Assembly (NCBI RefSeq): GCF_963678635.1 | Contig: NC_087071.1 | Location: 21,421,194 to 21,485,193, forward strand | Direction of reading: 5' to 3' | From: Symsagittifera roscoffensis | Taxonomy: Eukaryota; Xenacoelomorpha; Acoela; Convolutidae | Length of the DNA stretch: 64,000 nt | Shown: positions 38,205 to 48,091 of the stretch, in pieces | Layout of the letters: every line of letters starts with the position of its first letter | Position numbering within the stretch: the stretch's first letter is position 1 | Program-made: the position numbers and the translations under genes | The notes under the pieces: model-generated | The model's input: only the letters and a program-made list of their open reading frames with translations | Told to the model about the DNA's origin: nothing | The model's database searches: none

Positions 38205-39896
38205 ATGAGTCTAGACAAGTCAAGGATACCGAAACGAGGTAATAGCTCTAGGAAATTCACACCTGAAAAGCAAAGAAAAACAAAGACCGATCCTTTTGTG
38301 GATTGGATCAAACGATCTCGGACCGACAAAGGGGAGACGGTTTCAGGCAGAATGGTTGAAACAAGGAGTCAGAAGACCTCAGAAGAGCGAAAAGAACTGT
38401 TAGAAGTGGAGGTCAATACGGACCATGCCATGAACGACAACCAGGAAGTACATGGACTGGAAGGGAGAGGCAGAAGGCTGGCGAGTGAATCTACTCCGGT
38501 AGAACAGGGCCAAGATTTTGTCACTTCCACCGGGACATTGGATGGAGAGGAGATTTCGGAACTGTCCGACATCTCAACTGAAATAGCGGCAACTAGAAGA
38601 TCTCCAATAGACAACACTATGATGGCAGGCGGTAATGAGAAACAAACAACGTCATCATCGTTCTCAGAAAGAATGAGGAACACCTTAGGAAACATCTTTC
38701 CATTCACCATGGGAGGAGGCGCAGGAAATGAAGGTGAACCCCAGGAGGAAGAGGACGAAGAAGAGCAAGGGGACTTTGGGTCTCAAGTCAGCCTCAATAG
38801 TTCGACCCAGGAGAATGAGGCATACGTCGGAAGAGAGACTGGAACCATGGACAAATTTGGTGTGGTGACAACGATAAGCAAAGAGGCAAACACACCGGGC
38901 CAGTCGAGAGGCTTCGCGATTATGACAAATTCAGAGCCGCAAACTGGAGAGAGTAGAAACAGAGGGCTAGGCAACGCATTGGCGAATCCTGAGGTGGATA
39001 ATGAAAAGACGTCGAGGCAGAGAGTCAAGGCCCGGATCCCGACCAGCACGAAGCTACCTGGGACCGACAGGGTTACACCACCACTGGTGACGCCACTCGT
39101 GGATAACGGGGCAGCACTAGAGGAAGCCTTGAACAACATAGTGGACAGTTTAGGAGAACAAAAAGAACAGATGTCCATAAGAATGAGTGAACTAGAAAGA
39201 GCAATTCACATTGAAAGAGAAAGTCTGCGGGAAGAAATAAACCGCAATAGACAAGAAGTTGACAGGAGCGAAAAACGCTTGAAAGAAAGAACGGACGAGC
39301 ATATGGCAAAGAACTTGTCGCGAATGACAAGAGAGGCGGAACAGCGAGAGTTACGCTTAAGAGACGACATGGAGAAGTTAAGAATTCAGCAAGAGCAGTC
39401 TCTTGGGACTCTTGACACAAAGATAGACGCGATGATGGAGAGGCGAACTCAGGCTATCATGGATAGGTTGGACGGGCTACTAAGCAGCAAGAGTGGACCA
39501 AAAGAAGGAGAACCGAACTCGGGAGGTCCCAGCAGGGAACCGAGGGTGAACTTCAATGAACATCAAAAGAGGAAGACGTATGGATCCACTAGAGGCAGGG
39601 GCAGTTCATCAGGCTATGCCACAAGGGGTAATGGAGCATGGGGCCCGAACAGTAGAGCAAGTTCAACGGGGAACAGACAGACCTCTAACGAACGACCAAC
39701 GCGAGGCACACATGCGACTGGGAGAAGTGATTCCGGTAACAGGGGGCATGCAAGCCCGAGGAGGGGTCATGTGGGCCAAGCGGGAAACACTCACGGCGAT
39801 TCGGATTGCAGGGATGCACCGCATACAGAGCCTTTGACGAGGTGTGAGGACACTCAAGGGATGCTACGGCAATGGCCACAGCATTTAAACCCCTAA
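38205..39896 (+). CDS. Gag N-terminal part with coiled coil (copy C)
   Basis: 563 residues from an ATG that matches the probable gag start of copy B. Residues 1-60 are basic, 60-300 are low-complexity and acidic, about 305-430 form a long charged coiled coil (EKQKEQMS-type heptads, many Glu/Arg), and 430-560 are rich in Arg, Gly and Ser, as expected for RNA binding. The last residues are out of frame: a shift near 39,860 moves reading to the next segment. In copy B this junction is continuous. Confidence 0.8.
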   Translation: MSLDKSRIPKRGNSSRKFTPEKQRKTKTDPFVDWIKRSRTDKGETVSGRMVETRSQKTSEERKELLEVEVNTDHAMNDNQEVHGLEGRGRRLASESTPVEQGQDFVTSTGTLDGEEISELSDISTEIAATRRSPIDNTMMAGGNEKQTTSSSFSERMRNTLGNIFPFTMGGGAGNEGEPQEEEDEEEQGDFGSQVSLNSSTQENEAYVGRETGTMDKFGVVTTISKEANTPGQSRGFAIMTNSEPQTGESRNRGLGNALANPEVDNEKTSRQRVKARIPTSTKLPGTDRVTPPLVTPLVDNGAALEEALNNIVDSLGEQKEQMSIRMSELERAIHIERESLREEINRNRQEVDRSEKRLKERTDEHMAKNLSRMTREAEQRELRLRDDMEKLRIQQEQSLGTLDTKIDAMMERRTQAIMDRLDGLLSSKSGPKEGEPNSGGPSREPRVNFNEHQKRKTYGSTRGRGSSSGYATRGNGAWGPNSRASSTGNRQTSNERPTRGTHATGRSDSGNRGHASPRRGHVGQAGNTHGDSDCRDAPHTEPLTRCEDTQGMLRQWPQHLNP

Positions 39897-42037
39897 ACAG
39901 GTCCTTGGAGACATTCCTTACAAGGTTATCCAGAACCAATGAACGCAGTGAGAAGTCCAGAAGAGTCTTTAAGAAACCAAGATGCTATAAAGACGAATCT
40001 GATGGCTGTATTGACACCTGGATAGAGGTAATGAAGCTGCATTTCGAGGAAGAGGACTTTTCGGAGAGACAGGAATGCAGTGCGCTCACCAGCAACTTGG
40101 AAGGGACAGCCCTGAACTGTGTCATGGCCAAGAAGCAATATCAGCGTGACACAGCTGAGAAAATATTCGAAATCTTGTTAAACCGTTTCGGATCAGGGGT
40201 GCAGTGGCACCAAGCGATGATGCGCTTCGAGAAACGGAGGCAACGAGAAGATGAAACGATAGACAAGTTTCTCGATGACTTGGAAATGCTGAGAAGACGC
40301 AGCCAACCGGATGAGTCAAACCGAAGGATGAACCTGGCCGTAGCCTCAAAATTCATCGATGGTGCGAAGAATGATGAACTTCGAACGATGCTAGCAACGC
40401 ATTACACACCACTATCAACAAATGCGCCAACACCAGAGGAGTTGAGGCTCAAGTCAAAAGAATTGAAACCTCCTTCGAGATCTGGATACTGCAAGAACAA
40501 TTATGGCAATTTTAACAACGGACCAGCAAACCAAGGGAACAATTGGTACAAACCGAGGGATGATATGGACAAGAGACGCTCTTGTGCCAATTGCAGTTCG
40601 ACGGACCATCATGTGTCAGCATGCCTAACTTACAAACAAGGCATGAAAGCAATAGGCTTTAGGCTCGAGGACGAAGATGCGTCAGAATTGGACCATGAGG
40701 ATTTCATGAGAGGAGTAATTGCGAAATTCGGCCCGAGGTGTTTCTTCTGCAACTTGGAAGGTCATTTTAAATCAGATTGTCCGCAATTCTGGGATGAAGT
40801 GGCAGACATAAAGCATCCAAGACATGAAGAAGCTTTGTCAGGAGTGAAAGCCAGCAAGGCTCGACTTTTGAGTGAAGCGGAGGCACGCAGAAAGGATAAA
40901 CCTCAAGAGCTGGCGGCAAAGAAAATGCAAGCGGTAACAGAGGAGACACGTGAACCGGAACCAGCAACTGCGGCTGATGACTTCAAGATTGATTATAGGG
41001 CAGCCGCAAGGGATGCTCTAAATAGAGTGCAGCAGGAACTGGTGACGAAAGAGATCGAACAAAAAGTGAAACTTGAACTGGAGAATGAGAAACTTCAGGA
41101 GCAACTGAATACCTTCGAAGCAACGGAGTTCGAAGAAACTAAAGCACCAAGCAGTTTGAGCATGAAACTTAATGTGATATCCGGTCAGAGGTTCGGCATG
41201 GTGCCGCAAGGAAGCAAGATACAGTCGATAATCTCAGTGGCTGGACACCAGGTGATCAGAAATCTGAGCGAACCATTCGAGTTCACTTTGATGCATTTGG
41301 ACACATATGCAGATTATCTGAGGCAGGTGGAGCCACGCACTGAGTCGAGAGCTGTGCGAGCACTACTAACGACGGGTGGCCCTCGCATGAAGAAACTTCA
41401 TGGACGCTACCTAGAGGTCTATGGGCCGTATCAAGTGATGCTGAACGTGGATGGAATCAGTATCTACACCAGGACTTATGTAACAACAGATGATGACCAA
41501 ATGGGGCAGATCTATTTGGGTGAGGAGGAACTCAAAGTCCGCAGGATAGGCCATGACGCCATGATGGAACAAGACGCAGTACACATTGGGTATGAAGCAG
41601 ATGTGACCGCACATCTGCTCGACACCATCGGAACAAAAATCGGAGTCACAGGGCTTCTGGACACAGGAGCGGTAGTGAGTGTGATGCCGATAAAAACTTG
41701 GGAAAGAATGGGCTTCACGCGGGAAGATCTAATTCCAACGAATCTCCGACTGGCCGCTGCCAATCGAGGAGCTATCTACGTAGCCGGAAGAACACCAATA
41801 ACGGTCCTCCACATGGGAGGACGGGATCTTTGGATGAGCTTCCTGGTGGTAGAGAATTTAGACGACGCCGACCAATTCATCTTGGGCAGAGATTTTGTCA
41901 GGAATTTTGACGTGATGATTGACTTGAACAACGGTCTGATACGGATTAGAAACCCGGACCGGAAGTATGTTAAGAGACCAGTTAATAGGATAATAACAGT
42001 CGAATACAATGTACCATTTTTTTGGATAGAAAAGTAA
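39872..42037 (+). CDS. Gag capsid-like domain, zinc knuckles and aspartic protease (copy C)
   Basis: 721 residues. Residues about 45-180 are the gag/capsid-type region (CIDTWIEVMKLHFEEED, then FEILLNRFGSGVQWHQAMMRFEKR). Two zinc knuckles of C-x2-C-x4-H-x4-C form start at residues 238 (CANCSSTDHHVSAC) and 290 (CFFCNLEGHFKSDC). The aspartic protease has its catalytic DTGA at residue 597, followed by FILGRDF. The frame ends in a T-run at 42,015-42,021, where one base appears to be missing, and pol continues in the next frame. Confidence 0.9.
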   Translation: MATAFKPLNRSLETFLTRLSRTNERSEKSRRVFKKPRCYKDESDGCIDTWIEVMKLHFEEEDFSERQECSALTSNLEGTALNCVMAKKQYQRDTAEKIFEILLNRFGSGVQWHQAMMRFEKRRQREDETIDKFLDDLEMLRRRSQPDESNRRMNLAVASKFIDGAKNDELRTMLATHYTPLSTNAPTPEELRLKSKELKPPSRSGYCKNNYGNFNNGPANQGNNWYKPRDDMDKRRSCANCSSTDHHVSACLTYKQGMKAIGFRLEDEDASELDHEDFMRGVIAKFGPRCFFCNLEGHFKSDCPQFWDEVADIKHPRHEEALSGVKASKARLLSEAEARRKDKPQELAAKKMQAVTEETREPEPATAADDFKIDYRAAARDALNRVQQELVTKEIEQKVKLELENEKLQEQLNTFEATEFEETKAPSSLSMKLNVISGQRFGMVPQGSKIQSIISVAGHQVIRNLSEPFEFTLMHLDTYADYLRQVEPRTESRAVRALLTTGGPRMKKLHGRYLEVYGPYQVMLNVDGISIYTRTYVTTDDDQMGQIYLGEEELKVRRIGHDAMMEQDAVHIGYEADVTAHLLDTIGTKIGVTGLLDTGAVVSVMPIKTWERMGFTREDLIPTNLRLAAANRGAIYVAGRTPITVLHMGGRDLWMSFLVVENLDDADQFILGRDFVRNFDVMIDLNNGLIRIRNPDRKYVKRPVNRIITVEYNVPFFWIEK

Positions 42038-44895
42038 AACTACAACCAGGACAAGCTGTGGTAGCAATTTTTAGAATGAGAAATTTGAATTCGTTAAGTG
42101 ATAGTAAACAGGTTTGCTTAGTACCGAATCCAAATAGTCAGAGTTCGGTGATTTTAGGCCGGAGCTTCTCGGTAACGCGAAGCGGACTGTGTGTCAGTGG
42201 CTTGTTGAACACACTGGACACCACGGTTTCAATCCAGCGTGGAAAGAAGCTTGGCTACGCTTTGCCGATGAGGACCGACTATGAGGAGACACAAAACTTG
42301 AAGAAATATAGTGTGAAAGACTGTCCTTATCATGCCAATAAAGATAAAAATTTAAAGAGGATTAATGAATTAAAATCTATTCATAAATTGTTTTCAATGA
42401 AATCCGAAACGGACGACGGCTTATCAAGCTGCTCGAATTTTCCGGAACGCCCCTCGTCATATGAACTAGAATATGACAAACCGGTTTTCCCAGAGATAGA
42501 ACATTTAAAAGGGAAAATAGGTGAGGGAGATTTCGAAAAATTGCGGGACCTCCTAAATCGGAACGCAGATGTATTTTCAAAACATAAGGCGGATATCGGT
42601 TGCTGTAATTTCGTCGAACACGAAATCGAACTAGAAGAGGGCGCCGTTCCCCATAGGGAAGGCGCAAGGCGAATGACGCCACACAAATCGAAAGCGTGCC
42701 GAGCGGACATAGCAATGTTGCTTGAATACGACATGATAGAACCCTCTAAATCGCCATGGGCTTGCGGGGTAGTAATGGCGAAAAAGAAAGGGGGGCAGCT
42801 TAGATTTTGTTGCGACTTTCGTTACTTGAACGCGGTAACGATAAAAGATGCGTACCCGATACCGCGAATAGACGAGAGCCTATCTAAGCTTGGTGATGCC
42901 AAGTTTTTCACCACATTGGACTTAGGTTTTGCCTTCTGGCAGGTCCCTCTGCGGAAGAAGGACAGAGAGAAAACCGGATTCGCGTGCGAATTGGGATTGT
43001 ACCAGTGGAAGAGGATGCCCTTCGGCTTGTGCAATGCAACGGCCACTTTTCAAAGACTGATGGCTCAGGCTTTGACGAGAGTGACCAAGAAGTACGGGAA
43101 TCTCGTGGATGAAGTAGTCATAGCGACACCGACCCTGGAAGACCACATTGATAGGCTCGATGAGGTCTTTGGATGCATGAAAAGAGCAGGATTGAAGTGC
43201 AAACCATCGAAATATGAAATCCTTAGGGATTCGATAAAGTACCTGGGAAGAATGGTGGATAGGCATGGTGTGAGGCCGGACCCGGAAGCAGTGGAAGCAG
43301 TGTTGACGTGGAAAGCTCCCAGAACGGACACACAGCTCCTGAGCTTCCTAGGGTTTGCCAATTACTACCGGGAATTCATAAAAGGATATGCGGACAAGGT
43401 GTATCCGATGCAGAAGCTGATGCGCAACAAGGGGAAAAAGTTCGAATGGAACGATGAGGCACAGGTTGCTTTCGAGAACATAAAGCGGGAATTGTGCGAG
43501 GTGCCAGTGCTGGGCATGCCTACAGAGAAGGGCATGTATGTTCTTGACACAGACGCATCGGTAGTGGCCATCTCAGGAATCTTGCATCAAGAGCAAGAAT
43601 GGAACGGAAGAACAGTCCTCCGTCCCATTGCATACGGCAGCAAGGTTTTGAGTGACACAGAGATGAAATACGGCGCACCAAAGGCAGAAATGTTTGATGT
43701 AGTCACCTTCGTGGAAAAATACCGCGCATACTTGGGGAGCGCTCCCTTCAAGTTACGCGTGGACAACAGAGCGTTATCCTGGTTGAAGACCTACACGATG
43801 GATCAGAGTTATATTGGTAGATGGATAGTAAGATTGGATGGCTACCATATGATAATCGAACATAGGATGCGTGATAAACACCAGAATGCTGACAGCCTCA
43901 GCAAGAAAACTGAGTTCTATGAAAGATTAGAGCAGAAGCAGGCCAATCAGGCGGAAATAAAGGAGGGATTCTCGTTTCTGGACAAAGAAACTTATGAAGC
44001 GCTTCCTTTAACGAGATGGTTGGATCAGTCCGGACATCCAATTCCAGGGCATCCTGAGTTACCTGTAGAGAAAGCAGCCGAGATAAAGATCATATCCAGG
44101 GAGGACCCGGTCCCCTTGGATCTGTTGCTGCGCTCGAATCTGGTCCAGCAAGAACTCTCTCGCATGAACATAAACACTCTCTCATTATTGGATAAAACGG
44201 TGCAGGTCACACGGCAAGTGATGCGGATGCTGGGTGGATTGTTAGAAAGAGAACTGACCAGAGATGAACCCGATTGGACAGCAGCAGTGGCATCGCTAAC
44301 AGTCAGGAAGAAGGTGACAATCATGCCGTCTAGACGACAGCACGCAGAGAACGAGAGGGATTGTAGGACAATAGCTCAGCAACTAGTATCCTCAATACCC
44401 CACGAGATTTTAACCAGTACTTCTTACGGACAGAAAGAACAGGGGAGCAGCAAGCGAAAGAAAACCGTCACCTTTGTGGACCAGGATAAGGAAGGTGAAA
44501 AGGTAGAACAAAATCTGCTGCAAGACTATTTGTCCGGGGAGACGAATGATGAGAAAAACCAGCGATCACAAGATCAATACCCGGGACAAGAAAATTTGTC
44601 CGGGGAGTCTGAGATAGACGAGAGAATTCCCGGTGAGAAACAAGACCTAGAGAACAAGGTTTTGTCCGGGGAGTTCAGATGGATGCGAAGAAGGCACAGG
44701 CATGATCTGGAGGAGCGTGCAGTCTCCAGCACAACCTCTTCGATGAATGATAATTCCCGCAACTCAGGAATGGACGGACACCTATTCAGACAGGAACTCG
44801 AGCTCGGGATCAAAACTGTCAGAACTAGCGATACACACACTACTAGTGGAAACTCGGGCAAGGGATCTGGACAGAGAGGTGTACCAGGATCCTGA
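42022..44895 (+). CDS. Reverse transcriptase and RNase H (copy C), RT catalytic box deleted
   Basis: 957 residues. RT blocks are QLRFCCDFRYLN, FTTLDLGFAFWQVPL and RMPFGLCNATATF. The catalytic box that copy B reads as CYVDDVVIA is here VDEVVIA: twelve bases are missing at about 43,104 and the second Asp is Glu. RNase H keeps DTDAS, KAEMF, RVDNRALSW and NADSLSK. The C-terminal 150 residues are a linker with repeated LSGE phrases. A frameshift near 44,770-44,800 ends the true frame before the annotated stop. RT function is very probably lost. Confidence 0.9.
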   Translation: MDRKVKLQPGQAVVAIFRMRNLNSLSDSKQVCLVPNPNSQSSVILGRSFSVTRSGLCVSGLLNTLDTTVSIQRGKKLGYALPMRTDYEETQNLKKYSVKDCPYHANKDKNLKRINELKSIHKLFSMKSETDDGLSSCSNFPERPSSYELEYDKPVFPEIEHLKGKIGEGDFEKLRDLLNRNADVFSKHKADIGCCNFVEHEIELEEGAVPHREGARRMTPHKSKACRADIAMLLEYDMIEPSKSPWACGVVMAKKKGGQLRFCCDFRYLNAVTIKDAYPIPRIDESLSKLGDAKFFTTLDLGFAFWQVPLRKKDREKTGFACELGLYQWKRMPFGLCNATATFQRLMAQALTRVTKKYGNLVDEVVIATPTLEDHIDRLDEVFGCMKRAGLKCKPSKYEILRDSIKYLGRMVDRHGVRPDPEAVEAVLTWKAPRTDTQLLSFLGFANYYREFIKGYADKVYPMQKLMRNKGKKFEWNDEAQVAFENIKRELCEVPVLGMPTEKGMYVLDTDASVVAISGILHQEQEWNGRTVLRPIAYGSKVLSDTEMKYGAPKAEMFDVVTFVEKYRAYLGSAPFKLRVDNRALSWLKTYTMDQSYIGRWIVRLDGYHMIIEHRMRDKHQNADSLSKKTEFYERLEQKQANQAEIKEGFSFLDKETYEALPLTRWLDQSGHPIPGHPELPVEKAAEIKIISREDPVPLDLLLRSNLVQQELSRMNINTLSLLDKTVQVTRQVMRMLGGLLERELTRDEPDWTAAVASLTVRKKVTIMPSRRQHAENERDCRTIAQQLVSSIPHEILTSTSYGQKEQGSSKRKKTVTFVDQDKEGEKVEQNLLQDYLSGETNDEKNQRSQDQYPGQENLSGESEIDERIPGEKQDLENKVLSGEFRWMRRRHRHDLEERAVSSTTSSMNDNSRNSGMDGHLFRQELELGIKTVRTSDTHTTSGNSGKGSGQRGVPGS
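44530..44674 (+). repeat. Cluster of PPT-core repeats between RNase H and integrase (copy C)
   Basis: The 12-base core TTGTCCGGGGAG occurs perfectly at 44,530-44,541, 44,596-44,607 and 44,662-44,673, with start-to-start distances of 66 and 66 bp. A weaker form lies near 44,627. In this frame the core reads LSGE. Confidence 0.8.
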
Positions 44896-44971
44896 CAGCG
44901 ATCGCTACCTTATACCAGGCGAGAGAGTCTTTGACAACGCAGCGGATGACTTGGAGACAATAGCGGTATAG
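44747..44971 (+). pseudogene. Linker segment before integrase (copy C)
   Basis: From about 44,775 this frame carries SKLSELAIHTLLVE and DNAADDLETIAV, matching copy B MSEIAIHSLLVDW and DNAADELELIAV. It ends at a TAG at 44,969-44,971 and is in phase with the integrase frame that starts at 44,990. Confidence 0.65.
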
Positions 44972-44989
44972 AAACGTTCGATAAGCCTG

Positions 44990-46372
44990 TTGCCGCAAAA
45001 AGAGGTAGTCAGGACTGATCTTCAGCCGTTTAAACAAGAAACACAGCCGTTGGCGAAGATTTGGTGCGTTAAGATGGAAGAAGACACACACCAGCCCAAC
45101 GAGCTGAATAGTCAGATGAGGGTCATGAAGACGTACTTAAAGGCGAGATACAGACTCTCGGACCTTCTAAGGGCGCAGAGAAATGATCGCATGACAAGCA
45201 ACCTGAAAAGGCGGATCGAGAATGGTTCTCCGGATAAAGGGGACCTCGAGGAAGATAGTTATCGCATCCTGAGACAATACTTCATGCAGAAGGAAGGGAG
45301 GTTATATTTGATTAAGGACGGGATTGTGGCTTGCAAAAGAAGGGAGGAAGACAGAGTCCTATACAAGTATAATGCGATAGTGTTACCGCAACTCTATCAG
45401 ACAGAACTATTATTCAGGTCACATGATCAGATGGGCCATCAGGGGATCGACAAAGTATATCAGAGGATCCTGAAGCGCTTTGAGTGGCCTGGGATGAAAA
45501 AGGCATGTGAGAAGTGGGTAACAGCATGTCTGTCATGCCAACAGGTCAAGGATCCAAGGAAGTTGCGATTTACTTTACAATCGATCGAGTCGTCTGAATT
45601 CAACGAGGTGGTGCAGATAGATCACCAAAAGATATGCATGACAGACAATGGTTATAATCAGGTGCTGGTCATGATAGATGCTTTTACGAAGTATGCAGAG
45701 GCCGTGCCCTGCATAACTGCCTCGGCGGAAGAGACATGCGACCACCTGATCAATACGTGGATAGCAAGACATGGTTTTCCGATGACGTTTCAATCGGATA
45801 ATGGAACAGCTTTCGTAGGAGAGCTTAAGAAAGAGCTTATGAGACGCTCACAGGTCGCTCAGGCTCACTCCACGACATACCACCCTCAGACGAATGGTTT
45901 AGTGGAAAGGCAAAATCGAACGTTGGTGTCGATGCTGAGGTTATATTGTTCCAGGTACATGACCGATCGGGACAGATACCTTCCACAGGTGATGGGAGCT
46001 TATAATAGCACGCAACACTCCACCACTGGAGTCAGTCCACACATGATGCTGACGGCACACGAGAAGTCTTTACCCTTGACATTCTTCTACCCAGAGTATG
46101 AGGGAAAGAAAACATCTCCACAGGTTTACGTAAGGGATGTGATCAGACGTCAACAGGAGTTGAACGATCTGTGCAGACGAAATACTCAGCAAGCACAGGC
46201 AAGGCAAAGGAAAAGATTCGACAAGAAAGCAGCTGGTCCAAAGGCTTACTCGGTGGGAGACTACGTATGGGTATTTCAGAACGTTATACCACCGAAACGG
46301 ACGAAAAAGCTCCTAAAAATGGAGGGGACCCTTCATAATTACAGAGGTGCACCAGGAGGGACGCTTTTATAG
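44990..46372 (+). CDS. Integrase (copy C)
   Basis: 460 residues. The zinc-binding domain has the His pair in HDQMGHQGIDKVYQR and the Cys pair in CLSCQQ. The catalytic core has Asp in VVQIDHQK, Asp in QSDNGTAF and Glu in GLVERQN, with 35 residues between the second Asp and Glu, the DD35E spacing of retroviral and Ty3/gypsy integrases. After the core come YNSTQHSTTG and GDYVWVFQN. The end is out of frame after a shift in the A-run near 46,312-46,322. The integrase residues themselves look intact. The native frame begins upstream in the linker; the first Met here is not a real start. Confidence 0.9.
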   Translation: MPQKEVVRTDLQPFKQETQPLAKIWCVKMEEDTHQPNELNSQMRVMKTYLKARYRLSDLLRAQRNDRMTSNLKRRIENGSPDKGDLEEDSYRILRQYFMQKEGRLYLIKDGIVACKRREEDRVLYKYNAIVLPQLYQTELLFRSHDQMGHQGIDKVYQRILKRFEWPGMKKACEKWVTACLSCQQVKDPRKLRFTLQSIESSEFNEVVQIDHQKICMTDNGYNQVLVMIDAFTKYAEAVPCITASAEETCDHLINTWIARHGFPMTFQSDNGTAFVGELKKELMRRSQVAQAHSTTYHPQTNGLVERQNRTLVSMLRLYCSRYMTDRDRYLPQVMGAYNSTQHSTTGVSPHMMLTAHEKSLPLTFFYPEYEGKKTSPQVYVRDVIRRQQELNDLCRRNTQQAQARQRKRFDKKAAGPKAYSVGDYVWVFQNVIPPKRTKKLLKMEGTLHNYRGAPGGTLL

Positions 46373-47048
46373 ACTGAGTACTGGCCGAGCCGCCCACTAC
46401 GAGAACATCAAGCCACACAATCCATCGACAGAAGACTGGTGTATACCTGCAGACATGGAAGAAGGGGATTATCTAATGATGAATCCTGCTTGTGAAATCA
46501 ATGAAAAGGGCACCAGGGAGAAGAACGATGGAAACGAAGTCGTAGAGGAAGGTACGGATACACCGCTGGACCTGGATCCAAACGAGGAGATCGAAGCGGA
46601 CGATGAAACCTTACCCTACGCAGAGGAAGATTGGCAGGATCCCGAAGTGATAGAGGTTCCCAAGAACTTGGAACCGGATCTTCCGTTCACGATACAGACT
46701 CGTCAGAAGGACGGGAAGAGACCAAGAAAGAAATACAATCCTTACGGTGACGACTTTGTAGTGGATAGGATAGATCTGAAGAAGATAGTAGAGGAAGTAG
46801 TGGGTCTAGAGGAAATAACTGTGTCACAAGACATTGACATAGTCGATGATCACGACGATGAGTGGTTTGACGACTGGTCGAAACCCGAGGTAGAATTCGA
46901 CGACGAGCAACAGCAGTCATGTGAACAAGACTTGACGAATTTGCGTGTCTTAGAATGGCTGAATGAAACGACCTCGGATCCTGAGGAGACCAGTGTCATG
47001 ATTCAAGACGTAGATCGTGAAAGCATGAAATACATCAAGACCGAATGA
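46347..47048 (+). CDS. Pol segment after integrase, acidic tail (copy C)
   Basis: 233 residues that continue the integrase C-terminus (GRFYRLSTGRAAHYENIKPH) and pass into a very acidic tail with KKYNPYGDDFVVDRI, shared with copy B. The final part matches positions 2-200 of copy A. It ends at a TGA at 47,046-47,048, where copy A has an Arg codon (CGA). Confidence 0.8.
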   Translation: MHQEGRFYRLSTGRAAHYENIKPHNPSTEDWCIPADMEEGDYLMMNPACEINEKGTREKNDGNEVVEEGTDTPLDLDPNEEIEADDETLPYAEEDWQDPEVIEVPKNLEPDLPFTIQTRQKDGKRPRKKYNPYGDDFVVDRIDLKKIVEEVVGLEEITVSQDIDIVDDHDDEWFDDWSKPEVEFDDEQQQSCEQDLTNLRVLEWLNETTSDPEETSVMIQDVDRESMKYIKTE

Positions 47049-47754
47049 GATGATACTTCCTGGGCTGCCCAGGAAGGACGACTACTCATTCCAGCTTCTA
47101 ACCTCGACTTGATACCCGGTATGCGATCGACGGGGACGTCGATGGATATTTTTGTCCGGGGAGTGGGGGTAGGACTTACCCACACTGATAACCTGATAAT
47201 AAAAAAATTAAGAGTAGCAAGAGAAACAGGAGACTTAGAAGCAGAAACAGGCGAAGAACCTAAGAAACCTGACATATTTTAACTTACCAAATGAATATTC
47301 AAGTAACATAATACTAACAGACAGTAATTTTATACTCACAAATAGAACATGCGCGATAGCAGTCACGGCAGACATGAGTTTTAGGACTGCGTTAGCGGCA
47401 GATTTTAAGAGAGAATATAAAAACATAGAGTTCCTGTGGAAGCAACGACCAGGAGTAGGGGGCGTAGCAGCCTTACCTCCGGCGGCGTCGCAGATACCGG
47501 GAAAATACTTATGCTTCCTGGTAACGAGGGCGACGGAGAAGCAGTACGTGGACCCAGAGAACCTAGTCTTGTCCTTGACAAGGCTGAGGGACATCCTTGT
47601 GGAAATGGACGTGAAGGAGCTCTCGCTTCCAGTGTACGATCCAAACAGAGGAAGACTGCATCCTCGGGAATTGTACGCGCTTGTGCACGTGATATTCTCT
47701 GATACGAATATACAAGTATATCTACATAAGAAAATTTACTTAAGTATAGGCTGA
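47049..47754 (+). pseudogene. TARG1-like macro domain at pol end (copy C)
   Basis: After the TGA the same frame stays open to 47,285 and includes the internal PPT module. A 20-base deletion relative to copy A, at about 47,274, then breaks the frame. The macro domain itself is open from about 47,286 to 47,754 and keeps SFRTALAADFKREYKN, GVGGVAALPP, KYLCFLVTRAT and LSLPVYDPNRGRLHP. As in copy A, the catalytic Lys position reads Arg and the glycine-rich LD loop is absent. Confidence 0.75.
47123..47164 (+). promoter_or_regulatory. Internal copy of the PPT module, copy C
   Basis: It starts GCGATCGACGGGGACGTCG and ends TTGTCCGGGGAGT, inside coding sequence before the macro domain. It is the counterpart of 274-315 in A and 22,838-22,879 in B. 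Confidence 0.6.
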
Positions 47755-47805
47755 GTGACGTGCGAGAGGGTGTTAGGCCAAAGACTAAGTTGTATGTAAT
47801 ATGTG

Positions 47806-47845
47806 TTATGTTATGTTATGTTATGTTATGTTATGTTATGTTATG
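47806..47845 (+). repeat. (TTATG)8 microsatellite
   Basis: Eight perfect TTATG units, twice the number found at the same place in copy A (985-1,004). Confidence 0.9.
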
Positions 47846-48080
47846 TGTTAGGTTATTAAGATCATGGATAAGTAGGGGTTAGTGACCATGAACAACTGAA
47901 TGACAACCTTAGGAATATATCCAAAGTTTGGACTGTCCAATCTTAGGTCGAATTCCAAAATTTTAGAGACCGATTGATTTTAATAAATTTTAGGATAAAA
48001 TATCTTTTTATCTGAACTGTTTTTAAGAAAATTTTAACGATATATGTTAAGGTGAAACTGACAAGTGTGATATTTGTGAC

Positions 48081-48091
48081 TTCTTTTCTAG
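48081..48091 (+). promoter_or_regulatory. Candidate 3' splice site upstream of ORF2 (copy C)
   Basis: TTCTTTTCTAG followed by ATCCTAATTGATCA, 79 bases before the ORF2 ATG. The counterparts are at 1,231-1,248 in A and 21,849-21,860 in B. Confidence 0.45.
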
